Shown piece by piece: positions 8,575 through 16,508 of a DNA stretch of 64,000 nt (its first letter is position 1; each line of letters opens with the position of its first letter). Source of the stretch: an uncultured Draconibacterium sp. (GTDB lineage Bacteria > Bacteroidota > Bacteroidia > Bacteroidales > Prolixibacteraceae); NCBI RefSeq assembly GCF_963675585.1, contig NZ_OY776414.1, positions 3,761,001 through 3,825,000 of the forward strand. The letters run 5' to 3'. The notes beneath the pieces were generated by a model. That model was given only the letters and a program-made list of their open reading frames with translations, was not told the DNA's origin and ran no database searches. The translations under genes and the position numbers were made by a program.

Positions 8575-11574
8575 TTATCTGTCATTTATATCAACCGGTT
8601 CGTTGTTTTTAAAATAAACTACAAAAGCCCCCTTAAACTCCTTTTCCAGTTTCTGCCTCGCTTCGTTTGCTTCGCTCAATGTACTGTAACGGCCAATAAA
8701 ATATTTGTAAAAGTTATTTAATTGTTTTTCAATTTCAAAACCATAGCCTTTAAAAAACGAAGAGTTGGGATCGAGTCTTTTTGAGAACGTACCCACCTGA
8801 ATGGAATAAAATAAATCGTCGGCTTTTTTAGTACTAACTGGTTTTGTTTCGTTCGATAGCGACAATGAATTTAATCCCTGCGTGCCGGAACTGGACAAGG
8901 AAACATTCTGGTTTTGGAAAACAATTTTCCGTTCTTTTGCCTGAATATCAACAAGTAGCTCATGCTGCTCGCCTGGTCTAAGTTTCATTTCATATATCTT
9001 TTTATCCACTTCAAAGCCATCGGGTATTGAATTATCATAGATTCGAAATGTCCATGATCCCGGCAAAACCAAAGGAAATGAAAATTCGCCATCGGCATTT
9101 GTGGTAATTCGATACGTATTAAACTCACTTTTTAATTCTAAAAGAATTGAGCCCAACTCCGGCAAGCGGGAAGGTTTTCCTTTCAGCACAAATCTTCCAA
9201 ACAGCCGGGCTCCTTTTGTAATTCCAATGTTTAAATTGGCTTCATCATTTGCCACTACTTCAAGCTGAAGAGGCAAAGGGACATTCGGCATTTCGTCAAT
9301 GGCAAACTCCGACCGGTCGATGGATAAAAGAAAAATTCCGGGAGGAATTGACCGAAAGCGGAATTCCCCGTTTTGTCCGGTTATAGTTGTTTTATTTAAT
9401 AGCGACACAACAATTCCTTCAAGCGGCTCGGAGTCCGATCTGGAAATTCGCCCCGATACATCGCCAACCTGCATGGTTTGTTTTAACGGCACTCCAATTT
9501 GCTGTTTATAAGTAGCCGAAACAAAAAGTTCAGAATTCTCGGTTTCGGTTTTAAACAAAGTATTGTACGCTCGTATTATCAGGTTACTGCTTTTTGTAAA
9601 CGAATAATCAAGTTGCAATTGCATCAAATTTCTATTGCGGTAGTAGTCATCAATATTGTAGGCATTTTGCAAATAAGCACTGGCTTTAAGATTTTTCATT
9701 ACCTGACTGTTAATGGCCAAACCTGCAGTTACATCGCGCTGGTCGCCCGTAACAAAACTGTTTAAATTTGAATAGGTACCAAACGCACGAACCGAATGTT
9801 TGTTATTCAGTTGATAAGCCAGATTGGTTGAAACCTGATAAGTATTTTGTTTGTTGGAAACCTCGCTCAACAAGTAATTGGTGGTTTCGCCATATGCGCC
9901 ATGCAAAGAATACGAAAAACGTTTAATCCGCTGCGAAAATTGCGAGTTTAAAGACCGTGTTTCATAATGAAATTTCTCAGCAGAAAGCCGGTCTTTTCGT
10001 TCACTTTCGTTCCAGTAAATTTTTAAATACGTTTGCGAAGCTATGTTGTAATTCACAAAATATTGCATCGACCGGGAATAAGGTGCAGTAACAAAAAATG
10101 TATCCAACTCTGCATTTGAGAAGTCCTGACGGGCATATAAACCTACATTAATTTTTGGATGAATTTGAGCAGACAAAGCGGCAGAATAAAATGTAGAATT
10201 TGTATAATACCCCGGATAATTTTTACCCGCATAATTGTAACTACCCCCAATGTTAAAAATTGAAAACTGAGAGTTTAAATTTGCCCGGTAGGCATTATTG
10301 GCCACATCGCCCCAAAAACCTCTCGAAGCCTCCAACTCAACAGAGGTTTTTTTAAACGGCTGAAAAGCAGCACCCAAACTAAAAAGATAGGTTAGATCAC
10401 TTATTCCTTTATTCTTCTTTTGTACCGCAAATAAAGTTATCCTGTTGCGCTCATCTTTCTCGTACTGCGAATACACAGCCAACTCGTTTTCAATCTCCTC
10501 GTAAAAGCGCGGTTTTACATAAACAAATCCGGCAGAAAGTCCATTGTTTAGTTTCACCTTATTTTCAACCCCAAAACCAAATCGGGACGATTCGGTAAGC
10601 GGAGTAAACTTATACGACTGTTGCCCGAGTGTAAATTCAACATTCTTATTTTCATAGGCCACATAATACTGATCGTACAAGCCAAGATAACTTAGATTTG
10701 AGTTATTTGGCCCTCGTATCAAAAACTCAAGATGATGCTTTGACTCCTGGTCCAAAAATCCATTACCTGAGATTTCGAGCTGCGATGCCCACTCGTATGA
10801 ATCATTCTGATTGGAAGCCAAATACGAAACTGAAGCATCAATCGGGTACCGAAAAAACAAATCCTGCTTGAATGTTTTTACCGGAAAAATAAACATGGTA
10901 TGAAAAACCCTATCCATCACTTCGCCGGCTAACATTGCTCTTACACTTACAAATTCCTTCTGAGTTGAAGTCAACTCATCGCTGGTTTCTTTTACTACAT
11001 TAATGTTTTTGCTTTCTCCCGGTTTTAACCGAACATTAACTTCTCCGTCCACATCACAATTCGAGGTCTCTATAAACACCGTCTTCTCCGAGTTTCCCAT
11101 ATTCTGAATCAGGTACTGAGCTTTAAAAGTTTCACCGGCACGAATATTCTGCGATGATTGAACCAGTTCGAGTACAATTTTTTCAACTTCATTCACACGA
11201 ATACCCGTTGCTGTACTTACCACATTATTATTATCTGAATCGTAAATTTTGGCACTTAATTTATAATCACCTACCGCACAAGTAGCAGGTATGCGCGTAC
11301 TTATTACCAGAAATTTTTGTTCGTTGGGATTTAAATGATCCAATTCCAGTTTTGTAATAATACTCCAGCCATCAGGTACGTCAACATCAAGTTTAAGCGG
11401 AATGGGATTGGAACTATTATTGATGACGAAAAATGGAATATTTACAACTTCGTTTGGAAGAACCGATAGATTTTGTTTGATAAACTTCACAGAAACAAGG
11501 CTTGATTCCTGGCCAAAAACCGAAAATCCAACTGTTAAAACAAATACCCATATTACTGCAATTCGTTTGTGCAT
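8575..11574 (-). CDS. Usher-like outer-membrane protein with carboxypeptidase-regulatory repeats and a C-terminal SPOR domain
   Basis: A 999-residue precursor with signal cleavage near FGQ22. Residues about 25-125 and 130-225 look like two beta-sandwich domains of NEW3/CARDB type (SVLPNEVVNIPFFV; RAGETFKAQYLIQNMG). Residues about 240-705 are alternating aromatic/polar strands typical of a large outer-membrane barrel. Two carboxypeptidase-regulatory-like domains follow (about 706-790 and 793-885; GQNGEFRFRSIPPG and NADGEFSFPLVLPG). Residues 922-990 form a SPOR domain (FYSIQVGTF...YKYFIGRYSTLSEA). The arrangement recalls alternate-type fimbrial ushers, but I see no sequence signature that proves it. 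The start overlaps the chaperone-like gene as TAATG. Confidence 0.75.
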   Translation of the reverse strand: MHKRIAVIWVFVLTVGFSVFGQESSLVSVKFIKQNLSVLPNEVVNIPFFVINNSSNPIPLKLDVDVPDGWSIITKLELDHLNPNEQKFLVISTRIPATCAVGDYKLSAKIYDSDNNNVVSTATGIRVNEVEKIVLELVQSSQNIRAGETFKAQYLIQNMGNSEKTVFIETSNCDVDGEVNVRLKPGESKNINVVKETSDELTSTQKEFVSVRAMLAGEVMDRVFHTMFIFPVKTFKQDLFFRYPIDASVSYLASNQNDSYEWASQLEISGNGFLDQESKHHLEFLIRGPNNSNLSYLGLYDQYYVAYENKNVEFTLGQQSYKFTPLTESSRFGFGVENKVKLNNGLSAGFVYVKPRFYEEIENELAVYSQYEKDERNRITLFAVQKKNKGISDLTYLFSLGAAFQPFKKTSVELEASRGFWGDVANNAYRANLNSQFSIFNIGGSYNYAGKNYPGYYTNSTFYSAALSAQIHPKINVGLYARQDFSNAELDTFFVTAPYSRSMQYFVNYNIASQTYLKIYWNESERKDRLSAEKFHYETRSLNSQFSQRIKRFSYSLHGAYGETTNYLLSEVSNKQNTYQVSTNLAYQLNNKHSVRAFGTYSNLNSFVTGDQRDVTAGLAINSQVMKNLKASAYLQNAYNIDDYYRNRNLMQLQLDYSFTKSSNLIIRAYNTLFKTETENSELFVSATYKQQIGVPLKQTMQVGDVSGRISRSDSEPLEGIVVSLLNKTTITGQNGEFRFRSIPPGIFLLSIDRSEFAIDEMPNVPLPLQLEVVANDEANLNIGITKGARLFGRFVLKGKPSRLPELGSILLELKSEFNTYRITTNADGEFSFPLVLPGSWTFRIYDNSIPDGFEVDKKIYEMKLRPGEQHELLVDIQAKERKIVFQNQNVSLSSSGTQGLNSLSLSNETKPVSTKKADDLFYSIQVGTFSKRLDPNSSFFKGYGFEIEKQLNNFYKYFIGRYSTLSEANEARQKLEKEFKGAFVVYFKNNEPVDINDR

Positions 11575-12374
11575 TATTCAATTTCGAGCGATAAGTTAGA
11601 TCCATAAAGTCGATCTTCCCCACAATCGGCAATCAATACTCCAGAATATTTGCCCGGTATTATTTTGTCCAAAACCAAAGTGGCCAAAACCGAAGTTCCC
11701 GGAAAAGTTTTACGTTTATCCGTTCTGATAATTCCGACCGATTGCCCACTTTCATTAAACAACTCTAAACTTATTTCGGGCCGTAAAATATTTTCTCCTG
11801 TATTTTCAACAGCTACATACAACACATTCTCATCATTTTCCTGCCCCATTTCCATTCCCAAAAACTTCAAATTACTTTTTGCACTTGAGCCAACATTTGA
11901 AATAATTTGAACGGCATAACGAATTGCGGTGTTAATTTTTACTCCCTGATCAATGTTATTTGTATCCGGAGGTGTAACACCCTCAATCATTAAAACACTC
12001 CAGTATGTTCCCCGAATAGAATCAACTTCCGGTATTTTCACTTCAAAATTAATGGTTGCCACTTCTGCCGAATCAAGCGTTAACAACTCCGGACTGAACG
12101 AAATCCAGTCGGCATTCGATCGTGCCAAAGTACCACCCGGATCGTGTCTGTTTTCTCCGGAATAAGAAAACCAATAATCTTTTACATACACTTTTACTTC
12201 TTTACCGGCCGATCCTGTATTCTGAATTTCGATAGTACCCCGATAAGAACCTCCTGCTTCCACCTGGTTTTCATGAGAAAGACCGTTTAACACAACTATT
12301 CCTGCCTTGGCAGGAACTGTAGTTAGCATAATGAAAGTAGTTAAGAGCAGTATCAAATGGCTTAGAATTTTCAT
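11574..12374 (-). CDS. Periplasmic chaperone-like Ig-fold protein (DUF916/fimbrial-chaperone-like)
   Basis: A 266-residue precursor with signal MKILSHLILLLTTFIMLTTV, cleaved after PAKA. Domain 1 (about 25-145) has the strand pattern of COG1470/DUF916 and pilus chaperones: GGSYRGTIEIQNTGS, NADWISFSPELLTLDSAEVA, then RGTYWSVLMIEG. Domain 2 (about 160-266) is a second beta-sandwich (VLYVAVENTGENILRP; PGKYSGVLIADCGEDRLYGS). Two Ig-like domains and a position just before an outer-membrane usher-like gene fit a subunit chaperone. Its stop codon shares one base with the usher start (TAATG), a strong sign of coupled translation. Confidence 0.72.
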   Translation of the reverse strand: MKILSHLILLLTTFIMLTTVPAKAGIVVLNGLSHENQVEAGGSYRGTIEIQNTGSAGKEVKVYVKDYWFSYSGENRHDPGGTLARSNADWISFSPELLTLDSAEVATINFEVKIPEVDSIRGTYWSVLMIEGVTPPDTNNIDQGVKINTAIRYAVQIISNVGSSAKSNLKFLGMEMGQENDENVLYVAVENTGENILRPEISLELFNESGQSVGIIRTDKRKTFPGTSVLATLVLDKIIPGKYSGVLIADCGEDRLYGSNLSLEIE

Positions 12375-12465
12375 CTTGTATCAAATTTATTAAAGTCACT
12401 GATTTGAAAACCTTATAACCGCTAAAAATATCAATCTTTGGGTTGAAAAACAAAAGGTTGAAAAA

Positions 12466-13032
12466 CTAGTTATAATCCGTTAGAGTATACACTACGTTTA
12501 CAGATTTCTGAGCCTGAGAAAGAAGAGCAAAATTATCAGAACTTATGTCCTGCTCCATATTATAAGTTAAACAATGTCCATTGTTAACACCAGTACCTGT
12601 AAAACAACTGCCGATATCAACAATTACATCGCTTGGTTGATTTGAAAGCGTAACCACTCCTGTAGATTTTCCTAATCTCCCTTTTCCTGAACCGGAATAT
12701 TCCGAAGCTTCCACTTTCAAAACAACACCTTCGGGAATTTCGCCTTGAACCATCGCGATCACTTTTCGCTTTTTTGCTGATTTTGATAAAACAGAAGAAT
12801 AGTTGACCCAAACACTTCCCTTTGTCTGCCTGGTAATTTTAACCTCGCTGCCAGCCTCATCAGGAGCTATTGCATTCAAATTAACATCAGTCTGCGTTTC
12901 AGAAACCAAACCGAGCAATGCCACTTCAGGAACCGACACATTTACTTTTTGTGATGCCGTATTGTCCTGGGCATAACCAAACGAAATAAAGGCAAAAATT
13001 ACGAGTGCTAATATGGATGCTTTTAATTTCAT
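12466..13032 (-). CDS. Pilin-like secreted subunit B
   Basis: I place the start at ATG 13032 (signal MKLKASILALVIFAFISF, cleaved near GYAQ); an in-frame ATG at 13071 would add 13 residues ahead of the signal. The 188-residue precursor shares with subunit C the sequence VNYSSVLS, EIPEGVVLKVEA, SGSGKGRLGKSTG, SNQPSDVIVDIG, GNNGHCLTY-type block and terminal VNVVYTLTDYN. It has two Cys (SCFTG and GHCLTY) that could form a disulfide; subunit C has only the first. It lies 164 bp downstream of subunit A beyond a terminator, and 91 bp before the chaperone-like gene. Confidence 0.75.
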   Translation of the reverse strand: MKLKASILALVIFAFISFGYAQDNTASQKVNVSVPEVALLGLVSETQTDVNLNAIAPDEAGSEVKITRQTKGSVWVNYSSVLSKSAKKRKVIAMVQGEIPEGVVLKVEASEYSGSGKGRLGKSTGVVTLSNQPSDVIVDIGSCFTGTGVNNGHCLTYNMEQDISSDNFALLSQAQKSVNVVYTLTDYN

Positions 13033-13137
13033 GCCTAAAATTACCACTTCTGCATCGAACATAAAAAACATTCAAGCACATAATAAGCGTACAATTTGCT
13101 GAATTTTAGGGTAAAAAAGGCTGATAAAAGCAAGCAC

Positions 13138-13166
13138 AAAAAAAGGGCAGACTTAAAAGCCTACCC
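13138..13166 (-). terminator. Terminator/attenuator between pilin-like genes A and B
   Basis: On the minus strand GGGTAGGC (13166-13159) pairs with GTCTGCCC (13152-13145), including two G-U pairs, and is followed by seven T (13144-13138). It lies about 30 bp after the stop of subunit A and before B, so most transcripts may end after A, with read-through supplying the assembly genes. Confidence 0.72.
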
Positions 13167-13195
13167 CAATACACTATTCTTTGCTCCCTCTTTTA

Positions 13196-13783
13196 TTATT
13201 CAGTAATTGTATAAGTAACTGTTACGTTATACTCATCAGCTTCCAAATCTCCAAAATCTTTGTCATTTGGATTAATTACAAGCTGATAATTCAATGCATG
13301 TCCGTCTTTTGCTGCTGTACCTGTATAAGCAGTTTTAATACCTGAAACGATTTCAGTTGCTGAAGATTTACTTAATGCCTGAAAGTCACCTGATCCTTTT
13401 CCAACTTTTCCTTTTTTACTGTTATTTGTTGATTCAGCAGTTTTCAATTGCAGTTCAAATGCCGATGGTAAATCACTTGTTGTTAATTCCGCTGTAATTT
13501 TGTGTGATTTATTTTTATTTACTACAGATGTATACTGCAAGTAAAATGTTTCCGGATTCGAAAGAGTTGTGTTAAAATCTCCTGCTTCAGTAATCCAGGA
13601 ACTTGCATCCAGAGTCCAGGTCAATACACTTGCGTTTTCACCACTTGCATTTTCCACATCAACTAAATTAATACTTGGAACTGTAATTGAAACTTTGTGT
13701 GCAGCTGCATCTGTATCCTGTGCTTTAACTGCTGCTACTACTCCTAAAACTAAAACTGCTGTAATTAATAATACTTTTTTCAT
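13196..13783 (-). CDS. Pilin-like secreted subunit A, candidate major subunit
   Basis: A 195-residue precursor with signal MKKVLLITAVLVLGVVAAVKA. The mature protein is Thr/Ser/Lys-rich with no Cys. It keeps the common frame of the paralogues: HKVSITVPSINLVDVE, FYLQYTSVVNK, SDLPSAFELQLK, KGKVGKGSGDF, TAYTGTAAKDGHALNYQL, and terminal VTVTYTITE. First gene of the locus, it has its own terminator and a sigma-54-type promoter 80-95 bp upstream of the ATG. That layout is typical of an abundantly made structural subunit. No DUF can be named with certainty. Confidence 0.75.
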   Translation of the reverse strand: MKKVLLITAVLVLGVVAAVKAQDTDAAAHKVSITVPSINLVDVENASGENASVLTWTLDASSWITEAGDFNTTLSNPETFYLQYTSVVNKNKSHKITAELTTSDLPSAFELQLKTAESTNNSKKGKVGKGSGDFQALSKSSATEIVSGIKTAYTGTAAKDGHALNYQLVINPNDKDFGDLEADEYNVTVTYTITE

Positions 13784-13863
13784 GATGTTGTGTTGTTTAT
13801 TTGTTTGTAATTAATATTCTTCAAAAAGCTTGTATCATTTTGCGTCCGATACGCTCTTAATAA

Positions 13864-13879
13864 AGCAATCCAAATGCCA
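13864..13879 (-). promoter_or_regulatory. Sigma-54 (-24/-12) promoter of the pilin-like/usher-like operon
   Basis: The minus strand reads TGGCATTTGGATTGCT (13879 to 13864). This matches the TGGCAC-N5-TTGCW consensus, with GG and GC separated by exactly 10 nt. The predicted start of transcription near 13853 gives a 5' leader of about 70 nt to the ATG at 13783. No TTTG/TAnnTTTG pair was seen in this gap. Confidence 0.7.
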
Positions 13880-13935
13880 AAACTCACAACACACTCACTT
13901 TGTGAATGTTACGTCTCGTGCCAAAAATATTATCA

Positions 13936-13990
13936 GTCCCCAAATGGGACACTTATTTACTCTTTGGGACACATACCATTTATGGGACAC
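13936..13990 (-). promoter_or_regulatory. Upstream activator array of GGGAC boxes
   Basis: Three direct copies of TGGGACAC (13945-13952, 13965-13972, 13983-13990; starts 20 and 18 bp apart) are present. The first also forms the palindrome GTCCC-CAAAT-GGGAC (13936-13950). The array lies roughly 80-140 bp upstream of the predicted transcription start, the usual place for enhancer-binding-protein sites of sigma-54 promoters. The activator itself is not encoded in this window. Confidence 0.55.
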
Positions 13991-14029
13991 CTAAGAACGA
14001 CCAATAATTGTACTATGTTTTTTTGATTC

Positions 14030-14058
14030 AGAACAAAAAAGAGAGACGCTTTTGTTCT
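14030..14058 (-). terminator. Probable terminator of the DUF3109 gene
   Basis: AGAACAAAA (14030-14038) pairs with TTTTGTTCT (14050-14058), overlapping the stop codon of the DUF3109 gene. The stem is A/T-rich, so it is weaker than the other terminators. Confidence 0.45.
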
Positions 14059-14635
14059 ATTTCGATGAAAGCAAATGCTCAGCTGCAAGCTCTACTTCAC
14101 TGTACCACTCCTCACCATATTTTTTAATCAGTGGTTCTTTCAGAAATTTATACAATGGAAGTTTTTCCGATGCTCCACAAACCCGACCCGGTTTACAGAT
14201 ATCCAATTCCTGGTAATTAACTGCATCGAAACGTTTATATTCGGTAATACGAATGGGAAACAAATGACAAGAAATGGGTTTCCTGAATTTGGTTTTTCCA
14301 TCAAAATGAGCTTTTTCGATGGCACACTTCAAAATCCCTTTGTCGTTATAATAAGAATAAACACATTGACGGTTGTCAACAAGTGGCGTAACCAGATCAC
14401 CGTCTTCATCAATGAGCGAATAACCTTGCTTAACCACTTCTGCTTTGTGCTTTTCAGGGAGTAGGTCGGCAAAAGTATTGTATTCCTGTTCAATTAAAAT
14501 GGCTTCTTCATCGGTTAAAGGAGCCCCTGAATCTCCTTCAATACAACATGCACCTTTGCATTTAAGAATATCACAAAGAAAATGCTTCTCAAAAATTTCA
14601 CGACTTAATATTGCACGCCCTATTTCAACCACCAT
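14057..14635 (-). CDS. DUF3109 family Cys-cluster protein
   Basis: A 192-residue cytoplasmic protein with the family's cysteine arrangement: CDILKCKGACC near residue 21-31, then DNRQCVYSYY, LKCAIEKA, PISCHLFPIR, LDICKPGRVCG. These Cys resemble the CxxxCxxCC zinc/iron-binding proteins (YkgJ-like), so metal binding is expected, but no function is established. It is common and conserved in Bacteroidota. It lies between gpmI and the surface locus, with a repeat palindrome on its gpmI side. Confidence 0.88.
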   Translation of the reverse strand: MVVEIGRAILSREIFEKHFLCDILKCKGACCIEGDSGAPLTDEEAILIEQEYNTFADLLPEKHKAEVVKQGYSLIDEDGDLVTPLVDNRQCVYSYYNDKGILKCAIEKAHFDGKTKFRKPISCHLFPIRITEYKRFDAVNYQELDICKPGRVCGASEKLPLYKFLKEPLIKKYGEEWYSEVELAAEHLLSSK

Positions 14636-14647
14636 TCTTCAACTAAA

Positions 14648-14710
14648 AAAGTCATCCCGAACAAAGAGAGTGTTCCGCAAAATCAGAATTCCCGCTTTCT
14701 TCGGAATGAC
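14648..14710. repeat. Dispersed intergenic repeat between DUF3109 and gpmI
   Basis: Starts AAAGTCATCCCGAAC and ends TTCTTCGGAATGACTT, so its two ends are inverted versions of the GTCATTCC/GGAATGAC repeat seen elsewhere in the window. It may serve as the gpmI terminator region. Confidence 0.55.
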
Positions 14711-14729
14711 TTATATAATATACTACAAT

Positions 14730-16259
14730 TTACTTAATCAAATTTTTTCCTGTCATTTCTGCAGGAACTTCAAGCCCCATTACTGTTAACAAGGTAGGAG
14801 CTACGTCAGCCAAAATACCGTTATCCAATGTAATGCCATCTTTTTCAGTTACAAAAATACAAGGTACCGGATTTAACGAGTGAGCTGTATTTTCCGAACC
14901 ATCTTCATTAACTGCGTTGTCTGCATTTCCATGGTCGGCAATAATCATCACATCATAACCTCCTTTTTGCGCCGCAGTTACCACGTCTTTCACACAAGCA
15001 TCCACCGCTTCTACTGCTTTATAAACAGCTTCATAAACTCCTGTGTGTCCAACCATGTCGCCGTTGGCAAAATTCAAACAAACAAAGTCTGCTTCACCAT
15101 TTTCCAATTTTGGAACAATTGCATCACGAACTCCGGGTGCCGACATTTCAGGTTGTAAATCGTAAGTTGCCACTTTGGGCGATTGAACCAAAAGACGGCT
15201 TTCCCCTTCAAATTCTGCTTCGCGTCCACCACTGAAAAAGAAAGTTACGTGGGCATATTTTTCAGTTTCTGCAATCCTGATTTGTTTTAAACCGGCTTTA
15301 GAAACAACTTCACCCATAGTATTGGTTACATTGTCTTTTTCAAAAATCACGTTTACATCTTTAAAATCGGCTTTATAAGTTGTCATGGTGTACCATTCCA
15401 AATCCATGGTATGCATTCCAAACTCCGGAAGATCTTTTTGTGTAAAAGCGATGGTTGTCTGGCGCAAACGATCGGTACGGAAGTTGAAACAAATAACTAC
15501 GTCTCCATCTTCAATTTTTGCCAAAGGCTCACCGGCCTCGTCAACCATTACAACCGGTTTCAAAAACTCATCGGTAATTCCGGCATCATACGATGCTTTC
15601 ATACTAGCCAGAACATCCGTTGATTTTTCACCTTTCCCTTGAGTATATAAATCGTATGCCAGTTTTAAACGATCGAAATTATTGTCACGATCCATTCCAT
15701 AGTAACGACCAATAAGCGATGCAAATTTTCCAACAGTACCTTCAAGGTCTTTCAAATCGTTCTCGATAAATCCATAACCAGAACGTGGATCGGTATCTCG
15801 GCCATCTGTTAAACCATGTACAAAAACATCATTCAATCCCATATCGGTTGCAATCTGACAAAGCGCCACCATGTGTTTGCTCAACGAGTGAACTCCACCA
15901 GGGCCAATCAAACCAATCAAATGAACGTTTTTATTGTATTCTTTTGCATACGAATAGGCTTCAACAATTTTCTCATTCTCCCACAACGATTTGTCGCGGA
16001 TGGCTTTTGTAATTTTTACCATATCCTGATACAAAACACGGCCGGCACCAATATTCAGGTGTCCCACCTCTGAATTTCCCATTTGTCCGTCGGGCAGACC
16101 AACATTTTCGCCACTTGCCAACAACTGCGAGTGAGGATATTTAGCTTGCAACGAATCCATAAACGGGGTTGGAGCAGTTGCTACAATGTCGCTTTTCGAG
16201 CCATCACCGATTCCCCATCCGTCGAGAATCATCAATAAAGTTTTCTGAATATCAGCCAT
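14730..16259 (-). CDS. gpmI: 2,3-bisphosphoglycerate-independent phosphoglycerate mutase
   Basis: Interconverts 3- and 2-phosphoglycerate in glycolysis and gluconeogenesis, Mn-dependent. The 509-residue length is standard. The alkaline-phosphatase-fold metal ligands are visible in MILDGWGIG (10-18), the catalytic Ser63 in NSEVGHLNIGAGR, HGLTDGRDT, FNFRTDRLRQ, and the C-terminal IADHGNAD and TAHSLNPVP. A Bacteroidota-type -7 box lies 40 bp upstream. It is divergent from the TonB receptor. Confidence 0.97.
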   Translation of the reverse strand: MADIQKTLLMILDGWGIGDGSKSDIVATAPTPFMDSLQAKYPHSQLLASGENVGLPDGQMGNSEVGHLNIGAGRVLYQDMVKITKAIRDKSLWENEKIVEAYSYAKEYNKNVHLIGLIGPGGVHSLSKHMVALCQIATDMGLNDVFVHGLTDGRDTDPRSGYGFIENDLKDLEGTVGKFASLIGRYYGMDRDNNFDRLKLAYDLYTQGKGEKSTDVLASMKASYDAGITDEFLKPVVMVDEAGEPLAKIEDGDVVICFNFRTDRLRQTTIAFTQKDLPEFGMHTMDLEWYTMTTYKADFKDVNVIFEKDNVTNTMGEVVSKAGLKQIRIAETEKYAHVTFFFSGGREAEFEGESRLLVQSPKVATYDLQPEMSAPGVRDAIVPKLENGEADFVCLNFANGDMVGHTGVYEAVYKAVEAVDACVKDVVTAAQKGGYDVMIIADHGNADNAVNEDGSENTAHSLNPVPCIFVTEKDGITLDNGILADVAPTLLTVMGLEVPAEMTGKNLIK

Positions 16260-16298
16260 TTCTATCTATTTTTTATTTGATAACAAATTTTGAACGGA

Positions 16299-16306
16299 CA
16301 AAAGTA
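16299..16306 (-). promoter_or_regulatory. Bacteroidota -7 box of gpmI
   Basis: The minus strand reads TACTTTTG, matching TAnnTTTG. An imperfect -33 TTTC lies 19 nt upstream. It leaves a short leader of about 30-35 nt before the ATG. Confidence 0.45.
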
Positions 16307-16508
16307 TCCTTTTTTATTTCATTAAGAAAATAACACTCAAGTTGTTCAGTCGGATTTAACAAATATTTTGGTTCCGGCATGTAAGCCAAAATACATTTTG
16401 TGGCAACAGTTACAATCCATCCCGAATTTTCAACAGTTCGGTAAGCTTACTTTTCGTAAGCCTTGAATTTGCCGGAGATTTGAATCGAGATTTAAACAAT
16501 ACAAAGTC

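Noticed and set aside
8575-11574. SusC/TonB-dependent receptor identity for the 999-residue protein
   Set aside because: No plug domain or TonB box is visible between the N-terminal beta-sandwiches and the barrel; the carboxypeptidase-regulatory domains are C-terminal instead of N-terminal.
13936-13990. CRISPR-like short repeat array
   Set aside because: The repeated unit is only 8 bp with 10-12 bp between copies and no leader or cas genes; regulator sites fit better.
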